From: an uncultured Flavobacteriales bacterium
Lineage (GTDB): Bacteria > Bacteroidota > Bacteroidia > Flavobacteriales_D > Sanyastnellaceae
Direction of reading: 5' to 3'
Assembly (NCBI GenBank): GCA_938074325.1
Contig: CALJFZ010000021.1
Coordinates: 1-64,000 of the forward strand
Length of the DNA: 64,000 bases
A program made the translations under genes and the position numbers. This document shows, piece by piece, positions 36,068 to 44,731 of the stretch; the stretch's first letter is position 1, and each line of letters begins with the position of its first letter. A model generated the notes under the pieces. It was not told the origin of the DNA, made no database searches, and worked only from the letters and a program-made list of their open reading frames with translations.

Positions 36068-37093
36068 CTATGGTGTTCGGTCGAAGTTACTCAGCCTTTG
36101 TTTTGTGTTTTGACGAATGTTTAACCAAAACAAATTGATGTCGCCTACGTGCCAATTTTCGCGTTGCAAAACGCGTCCAAAAGGAAGGTCGGGTTCATGG
36201 ATTTGCAGTACCCCGCGGTCAATGTGAGCTTCGATTGACTGAGGAAAGGCATACCGCATCTGGGATAGTACAACGCCCTGGTGTGCCTCCGAGGTGTTGG
36301 TCCCAGCCAATTTCCAAGTCACGGGATGGGTGCACATCGGGGTCTTGGCATTGGCTTCAAGCCAATCGGGGAAGTAGCCCTCACCATATGACATCCATGA
36401 GCAGACGCATCCTGTTTCATCAGGACCCGTGCAGAAAGGCAAGGTCTCAAAGTCGCTCGCGTAGTAATCAAACCCTGGACCATAGGCGACGACCAATTGT
36501 TCCGTGAGCGGCTTCCCGTCGAAAAATTCTTGCAACAGCCAGCGCAAGTGCCAACTCCCTTGGCTGTGCCCTGCGAGCACGATGGGGCGTCCGTTGTTCC
36601 AGTTCTCGAGGTAGTGAACAAATGCGGCGCGAACATCTTGATAGGCGAGTTCCAGCGCATTCCAGCTGGTGCTGTCTTGCCAGGTAAAGACGCCAATGTG
36701 GGCTTGGCGGTACCGGGGGGCGTACAGACGCCCGCCCACGTTGAATGCGCTCGCTTGCAGGCGCATGGGGTATTTGTCGATTAGTCGGTTGACGCGTTTG
36801 TTGTCCAAATGAGCATTCCAATGGTCTCCTCGGAACAATTGGGTCGGATGCAAATAGAATACGTCCACCTCCAATGAGTCCTGTGCAATGGCGTCCGAGG
36901 GCATTTTTTTCGGAACGGCATCGGATGCATCGGTTCGTCCTGGAAGTGAGAGCCAATCTCCGTGGTTGGCGTAATTGGGAGGGGTGCCTTCTTCCCAGGA
37001 TAACGTGGCCGGATCTTGGAGGCTGGCACATCCACTGGCCAGTGCAATGGTCGCTGCGAGAAAAAAGAATTGGTGCTTCAAGTTGGAGGGCAT
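36068..37093 (-). CDS. DUF3089 alpha/beta-hydrolase-like lipoprotein
   Basis: ATG 37093 gives a 341-aa protein with a lipoprotein signal (FFFLAATIALASGCASLQ); the track's start is 31 codons upstream in the neighbouring gene's leader. The core has DVFYLHPTQLFRG and the nucleophile elbow GHSQGSWHLRWLL, with YGPGFDYY and CVCSWMSYGEG downstream, as in DUF3089 proteins. An esterase or lipase-like activity is likely but the substrate is unknown. It is divergent from the metalloprotease gene, 68 bp between start codons. Confidence 0.85.
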   Translation of the reverse strand: MPSNLKHQFFFLAATIALASGCASLQDPATLSWEEGTPPNYANHGDWLSLPGRTDASDAVPKKMPSDAIAQDSLEVDVFYLHPTQLFRGDHWNAHLDNKRVNRLIDKYPMRLQASAFNVGGRLYAPRYRQAHIGVFTWQDSTSWNALELAYQDVRAAFVHYLENWNNGRPIVLAGHSQGSWHLRWLLQEFFDGKPLTEQLVVAYGPGFDYYASDFETLPFCTGPDETGCVCSWMSYGEGYFPDWLEANAKTPMCTHPVTWKLAGTNTSEAHQGVVLSQMRYAFPQSIEAHIDRGVLQIHEPDLPFGRVLQRENWHVGDINLFWLNIRQNTKQRLSNFDRTP

Positions 37094-37161
37094 ATGGCCG
37101 TAACAAGACACCCGAAGGTTTGTTGCGTTTGGATGTCGCGAGGTCTTGCGTAATTTAAGCG

Positions 37162-40100
37162 ATGAACCGAATTGCCATGAAAACATTTTTTCTCCCTGCC
37201 TTAGTCGGGATCATGCCCATGATGCTCTTCGCGCAAAGCGATGCGTTGTACGATGTAAGTGTAGCCCTTGACCCGCTTGAGGTGCGCATGCTGCCCATGA
37301 ATGAAGACCCCCAGCAGGATGCTCAGCGCACGCTGCGGGAAGCCTCTGGATGGAACACGTGGTCCGAGGATCGTCTGACGTGGCGTGCGATCATGAGCGA
37401 GGCGACGGGGTTGCCTCACCGTGCATTTGGGCCGGCGCTCGCGTACGAAGGAGCGACAGTAGAAGAAAAGGCGGCAGCTTTCGCCGCGAATGATTTGGCC
37501 TCCTTTGGGATTGATTTTGAGGGTGAATGGACCACGGAGTCAAAAATGGGGAAGCACACCTGGGCACATGCTCAGCAATACGCCGAAGGCATCCCTGTAA
37601 AAGGCGGTAAGCTCGTCACCAAGTGGTGGAACGGTCAATTGATCATGTGGGGCGCAGACTGGTACCGCGATGTCCCACAGGATGCGGATGAATTGCTGTC
37701 CCCGTTGGCCCAACAAGAAGCCGTTACTGCAGGTGTCAGCTTCACAGAATGGGGCGATGTGGAAATGGGTGAATTGTCTTGGGTGAAAACCCGAACGGAG
37801 GAAGGTTCGTACGAGTGGCATTTGACGCGGACGTGGATGGTGGAAGGGCGGCAAGGGACCATCCCTCGGCGCTACGAGACGGGATTGGATGTGCAGACCG
37901 GCGAAATCGTCTGGCGACAAAACCAAGTCATGCACATCGACGGTAAGTGGGGTCTTCCTGCCATGAATGGAAAACCCGATCGTGCGGTTTTACGCATGGG
38001 AATGGACCGGCCTGCGCCGTCCATGCCTATGGTCATCAGCGGCGAAGTTTCATCGAGCGTTCACGAGTTGTATCCTTACCAAGCAGAGGCAACGCTCGGC
38101 ATGCCCGCCCTTGAATTGGCGTTTTCAGGAGAAACGGTATTCACCGACGTAGACGGAGGATTCATCACCAACGAAAGTGGACCGCAAACGGTTGGTGTCG
38201 ATTTGACTGGCCGCTGGAGCACTATCTATACCAACGGTGTTACTCCATCATTCGATGCGGAATTCACTGACGGCTACAACGCTGTCGACTTCTCGGATCT
38301 GGGCAATGTGAAGGAGCGTTCAGCTTACCGCTCGACAATTCGCATCCACGATCATATGAAGGCGTACATGCCTGACTTCACAGACCTCGATTTCTCGCTT
38401 CCCACGAACATTGATGTGGCCGGCGAGTGCAACGCTTTCTATGACGGTCAGAGCATCAACTTTTACGACGTAGGAGGTGGGTGCAATGCCACCTCACTCA
38501 TTGCCGATGTGGTATGGCATGAGTACGGTCACGGCATCAACGGCTACTACTACGCGAGCCTCGGCGCAGGATTCAACAACGGCGCCATGAACGAAGGCTA
38601 TGCCGATCTGTGGGCCATGAGCCTCGGGGACATTGCGGAAATTGGTAAAGGGTTCTACACCGACAACGAAGATGGCATCCGCGTTTACGACGAGGAACCG
38701 AAAGTGTACCCACAGGATTTGGTGGGGGAGGTTCACGCAGACGGTGAAATCATCTGCGGCGCCTGGTACGATACCCACCTCCTGATGGGAGGAGATTGGG
38801 ATGCCACCATGGCCCTCTTCATCGATGCTTACCCAGGTCTTCAAGCCACAGCCCCCAACGGGAGCGAGGGACAAGCGTACACCGACGTTCTCTTGGACGT
38901 ATTGCAGGCCGACGACGACGACGGTGATTTGTCCAACGGAACGCCCAACGACATGGCCATCGTTGAAGGCTTTGACATCCATGGCATTTCCATCTTCAGC
39001 TACGCCGAAATCGATCACAACTCGGAGGAGTTTGTTCAAGCGGAGTCGACCATTGAAATCGAGGCAGAGACATTCATTGTCTTCCCTTACAACTTGTACT
39101 TCGACGCAGTGAACCTCTGGTACCGAACAGAGGAGGGGGGGACGTGGTCCCAAGTGGCCATGGACAACCCCGACGGGAATGCCCAATTCACCGCTGAAAT
39201 TCCTGCTCAGGCGCCCGGAACGGTGGTGTCGTACTACATGGGCATCACGGATGACTTCGGCGGCCTCTCAGCGGTCACGCCTTTTGCTGCTGCGAACGAG
39301 AGCTATCCGAATTTGCCGTACCATTTGTTGGTGGGAGTTGAGCCGGTTTTGATCAATGATTCCGATGAGTACTCCGACTTTGGAGGCTGGACTACGGGCA
39401 TTCCGGGGCAAGACAATGCCACCACCGGCATTTGGGAAGAGGCGATCCCTGTGGGTTCTTATGCGGAGGCCAACGACCCCAGCACCATTGTGGCACCGAC
39501 TCAGGATCACACCTTGGGCATGGCCGGTTATGCTTTTGTGACCGGGTTGAACCCCGGTGTGAACGACGGCATTGGTGTGAACGACGTGGACGGCGGAAAA
39601 ACCACATTGCTCAGCCCTGTCATTGACTTGACGGAATTTGAAAACCCAGTGATGGCTTACTGGCGTTGGTACGTAAACGCGCCTGCCTCCGGAGCCAACC
39701 CGGCTTCTGATTGGTGGCAAGTGGAGTTGTCCAACGACGGCGGCAACACCTGGCAGTACCTCGAAAACACGCTGCAACAAGACATCTCATGGCGTCGAAA
39801 TGCGTTCAGAATCGCTGAGGTGATTGAGCCCACAGACGCCTTCCGCATGCGTTTTATTGCTTCGGACAGTACCACCATCGGCGAGTACCTCGACGGCGGT
39901 TCCTTGATTGAGGCCGCGCTGGATGACATCATTTTGTACGACCTCGCGAGCGGAGAATCGGTGGGAGAGGTTGGCGATGCGTTGGTGATGGGGTACCCCA
40001 ATCCAGCGCGCACCCAAGTCGAGATGCGTGGTTGGATGCCCGGCGCCACATTGCGATGCTACCAAGTGGCCACCGGTAAATTGGTGAATGAACTGCGAGC

Positions 40101-40215
40101 GTCCGGTGTGACAACCGTTTTGGATGTGCAAGGATGGGCCCCAGGCTTGTATGAAGTGGTTGGTGCTGACATGGAAGGTCAGCAAAGCCACTGGACGTTG
40201 GAGGTCGTTGACTAA
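37162..40215 (+). CDS. Secreted M36/M4-like zinc metalloprotease with T9SS sorting domain
   Basis: A 1017-aa protein with a signal peptide (MKTFFLPALVGIMPMMLFAQ; ATG 37177 may be the true start). A propeptide-like region (FTP/PepSY-type, about residues 70-230) precedes the catalytic domain. The zinc site is HEYGHGINGY near residue 453 with the third ligand in MNEGYADLWAMSLGD about 25 residues on, the gluzincin (thermolysin/fungalysin) arrangement. A C-terminal half follows with Ig-like and jelly-roll 'choice-of-anchor' domains, then a T9SS domain (VMGYPNPARTQVEMRG...LDVQGWAPGLYEV). It probably digests extracellular protein. Confidence 0.9.
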   Translation: MNRIAMKTFFLPALVGIMPMMLFAQSDALYDVSVALDPLEVRMLPMNEDPQQDAQRTLREASGWNTWSEDRLTWRAIMSEATGLPHRAFGPALAYEGATVEEKAAAFAANDLASFGIDFEGEWTTESKMGKHTWAHAQQYAEGIPVKGGKLVTKWWNGQLIMWGADWYRDVPQDADELLSPLAQQEAVTAGVSFTEWGDVEMGELSWVKTRTEEGSYEWHLTRTWMVEGRQGTIPRRYETGLDVQTGEIVWRQNQVMHIDGKWGLPAMNGKPDRAVLRMGMDRPAPSMPMVISGEVSSSVHELYPYQAEATLGMPALELAFSGETVFTDVDGGFITNESGPQTVGVDLTGRWSTIYTNGVTPSFDAEFTDGYNAVDFSDLGNVKERSAYRSTIRIHDHMKAYMPDFTDLDFSLPTNIDVAGECNAFYDGQSINFYDVGGGCNATSLIADVVWHEYGHGINGYYYASLGAGFNNGAMNEGYADLWAMSLGDIAEIGKGFYTDNEDGIRVYDEEPKVYPQDLVGEVHADGEIICGAWYDTHLLMGGDWDATMALFIDAYPGLQATAPNGSEGQAYTDVLLDVLQADDDDGDLSNGTPNDMAIVEGFDIHGISIFSYAEIDHNSEEFVQAESTIEIEAETFIVFPYNLYFDAVNLWYRTEEGGTWSQVAMDNPDGNAQFTAEIPAQAPGTVVSYYMGITDDFGGLSAVTPFAAANESYPNLPYHLLVGVEPVLINDSDEYSDFGGWTTGIPGQDNATTGIWEEAIPVGSYAEANDPSTIVAPTQDHTLGMAGYAFVTGLNPGVNDGIGVNDVDGGKTTLLSPVIDLTEFENPVMAYWRWYVNAPASGANPASDWWQVELSNDGGNTWQYLENTLQQDISWRRNAFRIAEVIEPTDAFRMRFIASDSTTIGEYLDGGSLIEAALDDIILYDLASGESVGEVGDALVMGYPNPARTQVEMRGWMPGATLRCYQVATGKLVNELRASGVTTVLDVQGWAPGLYEVVGADMEGQQSHWTLEVVD

Positions 40216-40246
40216 CGATTCTGCGGGTTTTTCAGAGTCACCGGGG

Positions 40247-41017
40247 TCAAATCTCGGTCAGATCTGAAGCGGCAATCCAGCCGGTGTTGCCGTTGGCAAG
40301 CTGAATTTTCCAGTGGGCGCTGGAGCGGTCTGTGACCGTGACCTTCGTGCCTTCATGCAACATGAAAAGGGTCATCCCTTCGTATCCCGGCTCGTTGCGT
40401 ACAGCTGATTCCATGGCCATGACAATGGCGGTTTTACTGGATTCGATTCGTTTCGCGGAGGTGCGAGTGAGCAGCATGCTCGACAGGCCCATAACGAGAA
40501 GGACGCCTGCTGAAGAACCAAGAAGTCTGCGGTTTTCCACTCCCTTGGCCCAGAGCCTCCATGCCAATGCAACGAAGCCCAGGGTCCATCCGAATAACAT
40601 GATTCGAGCCCACAATTGAAACCTTCCCGGGGCGGTAATGCGTTCCCAGATGTCCGTGATGCCATTGGAAGGCAACGATTCGATTCGGTCCTTGATTTGG
40701 GCATTGGCCAGGACCAAATTGGTTCGAACATCTTCATTCGATGGAGAGAGAAGGGCAGCGCGCTCATAGTGCAAGATGGCCGGCCCCCAGTCGCCCGACT
40801 TGTAATAGGCATTGCCCAAGTTGTACTCGCTTTCGAAGTGCATGCGCTCTTCCAGAATGGATTCGTATCCGCTGATGGCAGCTTCGTAATCTCCTTCGCT
40901 ATAAGCGGCGTTGGCGGCTTCGAAAGCGGCCTTGACATCCCCTTGGCACCAGGCGATTGTCATTGCACTTAGGGACAGGAGAAAGGCGGTGAGTAGGGTT
41001 CGGCTCATGCGTTCCAT
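40247..41017 (-). CDS. batE: BatE: TPR and SH3-domain protein of the Bat operon
   Basis: A 256-aa exported protein, last gene of the operon. TPR units occupy about residues 28-110 (AAFEAANAAYSEGDYEAAIS, SEYNLGNAYYKSGDWGPAIL). Two membrane helices follow (ARIMLFGWTLGFVALAWRL, GSSAGVLLVMGLSSMLL), then a C-terminal bacterial SH3 fold (GTKVTVTDRSSAHWKIQL). The batD stop and batE start overlap by 13 bp. Bat proteins aid stress and oxygen tolerance in Bacteroides; molecular function is unsettled. Confidence 0.9.
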   Translation of the reverse strand: MERMSRTLLTAFLLSLSAMTIAWCQGDVKAAFEAANAAYSEGDYEAAISGYESILEERMHFESEYNLGNAYYKSGDWGPAILHYERAALLSPSNEDVRTNLVLANAQIKDRIESLPSNGITDIWERITAPGRFQLWARIMLFGWTLGFVALAWRLWAKGVENRRLLGSSAGVLLVMGLSSMLLTRTSAKRIESSKTAIVMAMESAVRNEPGYEGMTLFMLHEGTKVTVTDRSSAHWKIQLANGNTGWIAASDLTEI

Positions 41018-42726
41018 TCTTTTTCGGTTGCATCAACCAGCCGTTCAGCTGTGCTCAGCAATTCGGCGGGTGCAGGTACTTGGCCGGGTGCGTACCGCGC
41101 CATGTCCAAGGTGTCCAACATGGCTTTCCAGTCTTCCGTTTGTGAAGGCACGCGCATGGCCAGTTCATTTAGGAGGTTGGATCGTTTCATTTGGCTTGCG
41201 TTCCATTCCAACTTTGAGAGGAGGTAGGCCTCCAATCCGCGTCCCAATGCAGGGTAGAACTCGCTGACGTTGATCAAGGATTTTGCCTCGCGCAATTCTT
41301 TGCGAACTGCGTTGCCTGCGCGTCGTTTCTTGGCGCCTTTGGGATTGCGTTCCTCCTCATCCCTTCGCCGGCGAAGCAAGAAAGAAACGCCCAGTACCAG
41401 CGGCCCCACTGCCAACATTACACTCGCCCATTGTCCCCGGTTGTCCCATCGCTGGCGCGGCAGGCAGGGCCCTTTCCAATCGCTGTGAATGAAGTTGATG
41501 TCTTGGTTCAGGACTTGAATGTCTGTTTTTGAATTATAGTTTACCGTGTTCGCTCCTTCTGCCGTGTTCACGGAGACAGTCAATTTCAGTTCTTTGGATT
41601 CAAGGTCGACGTATGACCGTGTTTTTGTGCTGAACCAAGACCCTTTGGGCATGGGGAGGGTAAAGTCACCCGGCGCTCGGGGGATGACTACATAGCGGAA
41701 CGTCCTGCTTCCAGATTCTCCGTTTTCGTTCACGTTGATGCGATCGATGACCTCCGGGTCGAAGACCTCAAATTCTCCAGGCCAACTCAGTTTGGGCTCT
41801 TGGATGAACTTGATATTTCCTTGTCCACTGAACGTTAGGTCATAGGTGATGGCTTCGTTGGTCCTGCAAGTCTCACCTGTTTGCTTTGCAGCAACTCGGA
41901 ACTGTGCAAAGGCCCCCAAAAACGAGCTTGGAATGGGTTCGGGCAGGGGCTTCACCTCAATTTTAACGGGGTCTGCCGCGGCCGTCACATTTTGTCCATT
42001 GAAGAAGCTGGTGCGCATGTAGCCCACGAGGTCAAACCCTTCTATGACAAGCGAACCCGTTTGCTGGGGGAAAAGCACCAGCTTTTTTACTGTTGCAACG
42101 TTGTAGCGCTTGCCCGAAATCACTTGTGGCTCCCACCGGGGTTCGGGAATGTCCACTTCTTCCTTCCAAAATCCTGGGGTTTCCGGGATGTTGAACTTGC
42201 GTACATCGAGATTGTTGGCGCGATTGAAAATTTTGAAGGAGATGACAATGGGCTCACCGATGAACACCGTGCGTTTCGATGCTTCGATGATGCAGGCCAC
42301 AGTGCCGAGGTCTCCGGAGTTCGGGCCAGACGGTTTGGTACCTCGGGCCGAAACCCGCAGCACAAAGGGATCACTCTTGAGGGTGCCTTTCGTCCCGTTC
42401 AGCTCAAAAGCGGGAATTCGGACGTTGGCTTTAGAGGTGACTTGGTATGTGTATGTGTAGGCAACTTCACTGGAACGGGCGCCATTGACAATGCTGGTGC
42501 TGTTGGAGGTACTCGGGCCATACAGCAGTTTCAAACCTTGAATCTGTGGTCCATCGATGCGTCGCTGCAGGTTCTTGATGGTGAATGTCAGTTGGACTTG
42601 TTCACCGGTTCGTACCGGATTGCGATTGACGCTTACTTCGAAGGCCTCTTGCGCTTGAATACTAGAAACGGAGAGCACGCAGAGCAGCAACCATTGAATA
42701 CCGTTGGGGAATACGTACTTCAGCAT
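41005..42726 (-). CDS. batD: BatD: exported beta-domain protein of the Bat operon
   Basis: ATG 42726 (MLKYVFPNGIQWLLLCVLSV) gives 573 aa. The track's start at 43281 runs 185 codons through batC in a frame that reads its QQD repeat as a Gly-Pro-Ala-rich stretch and is not real. After the signal comes the BatD pattern EAFEVSVNRNPVRTGEQVQLTF, several Ig-like beta domains, one membrane helix (WASVMLAVGPLVLGVSFLL) and a cytosolic C-terminal helix bundle. The start overlaps the batC stop (ATGA). Confidence 0.92.
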   Translation of the reverse strand: MLKYVFPNGIQWLLLCVLSVSSIQAQEAFEVSVNRNPVRTGEQVQLTFTIKNLQRRIDGPQIQGLKLLYGPSTSNSTSIVNGARSSEVAYTYTYQVTSKANVRIPAFELNGTKGTLKSDPFVLRVSARGTKPSGPNSGDLGTVACIIEASKRTVFIGEPIVISFKIFNRANNLDVRKFNIPETPGFWKEEVDIPEPRWEPQVISGKRYNVATVKKLVLFPQQTGSLVIEGFDLVGYMRTSFFNGQNVTAAADPVKIEVKPLPEPIPSSFLGAFAQFRVAAKQTGETCRTNEAITYDLTFSGQGNIKFIQEPKLSWPGEFEVFDPEVIDRINVNENGESGSRTFRYVVIPRAPGDFTLPMPKGSWFSTKTRSYVDLESKELKLTVSVNTAEGANTVNYNSKTDIQVLNQDINFIHSDWKGPCLPRQRWDNRGQWASVMLAVGPLVLGVSFLLRRRRDEEERNPKGAKKRRAGNAVRKELREAKSLINVSEFYPALGRGLEAYLLSKLEWNASQMKRSNLLNELAMRVPSQTEDWKAMLDTLDMARYAPGQVPAPAELLSTAERLVDATEKEWNA

Positions 42727-43598
42727 CACCAATCCTTTTCGATTTTCTTCTTTTTTCCTTGGCTCTTGGCCTGCATGAGCTTGGCTTGCACTTCTTCTTC
42801 TCCTCGCTCCAGGCTCTCCAAGATACGTTCCATGTCTTCTTTGGAAATCTGCCCTTCCACTTGTTGAGGCTGATTTTGGTCCTGCTGGTCCTGCGGATCT
42901 TGCTGGTCCTGCTGGTCCTGCTGATCCTGTTGGTCCTGCTGATCCTGCTGATCTTGCTGGTCCTGCTGATCCTGTTGGTCCTGCTGGTCTTGCTGGTCTT
43001 GCTGATCCTGTTGGTCTTGTTGGTCCTCCTGGTTCTGCTGATCCTGCTGGTCCTGCTGATCTTGTTGGTCTTGCTGATCCTGTTGGTCCTGCTGGTCCTG
43101 CTGGTCCTGCTGGTCTTGCTGATCCTGCTGGTCCTGCTGTTGGTCCAATTGACGCAGGGCATAGGAGAGGTTGTAACGCGCTGCCTCGTTGCGTGGATTG
43201 CTTCTCAAAGCGGACTTGTATGCTTCGATGGCATTTTCCAAATCCTGCTCCATCAATAGGGAGTTCCCAATGTTGTGCCAAGCATCCGAAATCAGTGCAG
43301 AATCATCGTTGCCTTTGATTGCCCGCTGGAAAGCTTGCCGGGCTTGTTGAGCTGATTCAGGGTCTTCTAGGAGTGCCCTTCCTTGGTTGTATGCCGCCAT
43401 TGCAGCCAATTCCGAGTGGCTTTCTCCTCTTGCGAACAGGCTATCGGCAAATGACGGCTCGCCAGCATCAAAGGCTTCAATGCCTTGAATGATACTGCTT
43501 TTTGCGTCGTAATCATCGGTTTGAGCATAGCTCCAAGTGAAGAAGCACCCGAGCATCCAACTGAAAAGACCAATCTTTTTGAGCGATATGGGCATCAT
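42726..43598 (-). CDS. batC: BatC: TPR protein with a long QQD repeat
   Basis: The start is ATG 43598 (MMPISLKKIGLFSWMLGCFF), overlapping the batB stop as ATGA; the track start at 43673 is inside batB. The 290-aa product has a signal peptide, TPR repeats (YNQGRALLEDPESAQQARQA, WHNIGNSLLMEQDLENAIEA), then about thirty QQD triplets, almost without variation. The C-terminus is helical and charged (EDMERILESLERGEEEVQA). In other Bacteroidota BatC this linker is Gln/Asp/Lys-rich but usually shorter. The protein should lie in the periplasm as scaffold of the Bat complex. Confidence 0.9.
   Translation of the reverse strand: MMPISLKKIGLFSWMLGCFFTWSYAQTDDYDAKSSIIQGIEAFDAGEPSFADSLFARGESHSELAAMAAYNQGRALLEDPESAQQARQAFQRAIKGNDDSALISDAWHNIGNSLLMEQDLENAIEAYKSALRSNPRNEAARYNLSYALRQLDQQQDQQDQQDQQDQQDQQDQQDQQDQQDQQDQQDQQNQEDQQDQQDQQDQQDQQDQQDQQDQQDQQDQQDQQDQQDQQDQQDPQDQQDQNQPQQVEGQISKEDMERILESLERGEEEVQAKLMQAKSQGKKKKIEKDW
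42876..43147 (-). repeat. 9-bp tandem repeat (QQD) in batC
   Basis: About thirty near-perfect copies of the 9-bp unit encoding Gln-Gln-Asp (plus strand tgctggtcc and variants). All three minus-strand frames and one plus-strand frame stay open across it, which produced several large shadow ORFs. Strand slippage during replication is likely at such a tract. Confidence 0.9.
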
Positions 43599-44731
43599 GC
43601 TGAACGGGGTTTGAAGGTGATGTTCAGCGCACTTTCTGCGAAAATGAATGCAAGTGCGATCAAAAAGAACCAATGGAATTGGTGGGTGAAATCCGTGTAA
43701 GCAACGGTAGAAGTTTCGGTTTGATTGAGTGCATTCATTGCACCGATCACAGGGGACAAGTTGACAAACCCAATGCCTGCTTGCACGTAGGTGCCGTTGC
43801 CGGCTTCAGCGACCTGAATAAGGGTGGCTTCATCCAATGCCGTTACAATGGGGTTGCCATCGCCATCGTCCTTGAATCCCCGAGAGCGTCCAAACCGGTC
43901 GTACAATGGAATGGGCGCCCCCGATGTCGTTCCCATCCCGATCGTATGGACTTCGATTCCGCTGTCCAACACGTCCTCAGCCATGGCTACGGCGTCGTCC
44001 TCGTGGTTTTCGCCATCCGTAAAGACAACAATCATTTTGGAAGCCGGTGACTCCGGGTCGAATCCATTGGCACATACCTCAATGGCGCGGCCCACGGCGG
44101 TGCCTTGAACCGGCACCAAGTCCGTTGTCACTCCATCCAAGAACAATTTCAGTGCGCCGTAGTCGGTGGTAATGGGGCATTGCACGTAGGCGTCTCCCGC
44201 GAAGATGACCAAGCCCACCCGGTCGCCGTCCAAGGCTTTGATCAAGCGTTGGATGCTTTGTTTGGCCAAGTCAATTCGGCTTGATCCCGTGTCCTCCGCC
44301 TCCATGCTTGTGGAAACATCCAACGCTACCATGACATCTACCCCCTCGCTGGTGACTTCCTTGAGTCGCGCACCGACTTTCAAATCCAACACGCCGATCA
44401 AGATGGAGGCCAGCGCCATGCGCCAGAAGAAGAAACGCCAGCCGTGCAGCTGCGGCCGCCAATGGGGCAACAGGTCCGACCAGAGCTGGCTGTCTGCAAG
44501 TTCATTGGCCCATTTTTGCTTTTGTCGGAGTCCCCATAGAAACACAACCAACGCCACGGGTAACACGAGGAGGATGGACCACCATCCTTCGTGTTCCAAC
44601 TGAACATTGGGCGCAACGCGCTGCAGCGTGTAATAAGACAGCAACAAGCCAATCCAAAAGATCAACTCCGCCAACGTCAATGCGACACTGTTGGCGAACA
44701 CCTTGAATTTTCGAGGGCGCAGCGCTGTCAT
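43595..44731 (-). CDS. batB: BatB: membrane-anchored von Willebrand factor A protein
   Basis: A 378-aa protein with helices near residues 15-35, 50-68 and at the C-terminus (FHWFFLIALAFIFAESAL), enclosing a periplasmic VWA domain. The metal-ion adhesion site is intact: DVSTS (DxSxS) in MVALDVSTSMEAEDT and FTDGENHED downstream. The start overlaps the batA stop (ATGA). It probably pairs with BatA and the TPR protein BatC at the inner membrane. Confidence 0.94.
   Translation of the reverse strand: MTALRPRKFKVFANSVALTLAELIFWIGLLLSYYTLQRVAPNVQLEHEGWWSILLVLPVALVVFLWGLRQKQKWANELADSQLWSDLLPHWRPQLHGWRFFFWRMALASILIGVLDLKVGARLKEVTSEGVDVMVALDVSTSMEAEDTGSSRIDLAKQSIQRLIKALDGDRVGLVIFAGDAYVQCPITTDYGALKLFLDGVTTDLVPVQGTAVGRAIEVCANGFDPESPASKMIVVFTDGENHEDDAVAMAEDVLDSGIEVHTIGMGTTSGAPIPLYDRFGRSRGFKDDGDGNPIVTALDEATLIQVAEAGNGTYVQAGIGFVNLSPVIGAMNALNQTETSTVAYTDFTHQFHWFFLIALAFIFAESALNITFKPRSA

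Noticed and set aside
42870-43150. Tandem repeat as a possible CRISPR array
   Set aside because: The unit is 9 bp without spacers and encodes QQD in frame in batC.
42759-43259. Leu-rich 166-aa plus-strand ORF resembling a membrane protein
   Set aside because: It is the reverse reading of the QQD tract (LLV repeats) and has no start context.
42727-43281. 185-codon N-terminal extension of batD with a collagen-like stretch
   Set aside because: It reads the batC repeat in another frame; the BatD signal peptide starts at 42726, overlapping the batC stop.
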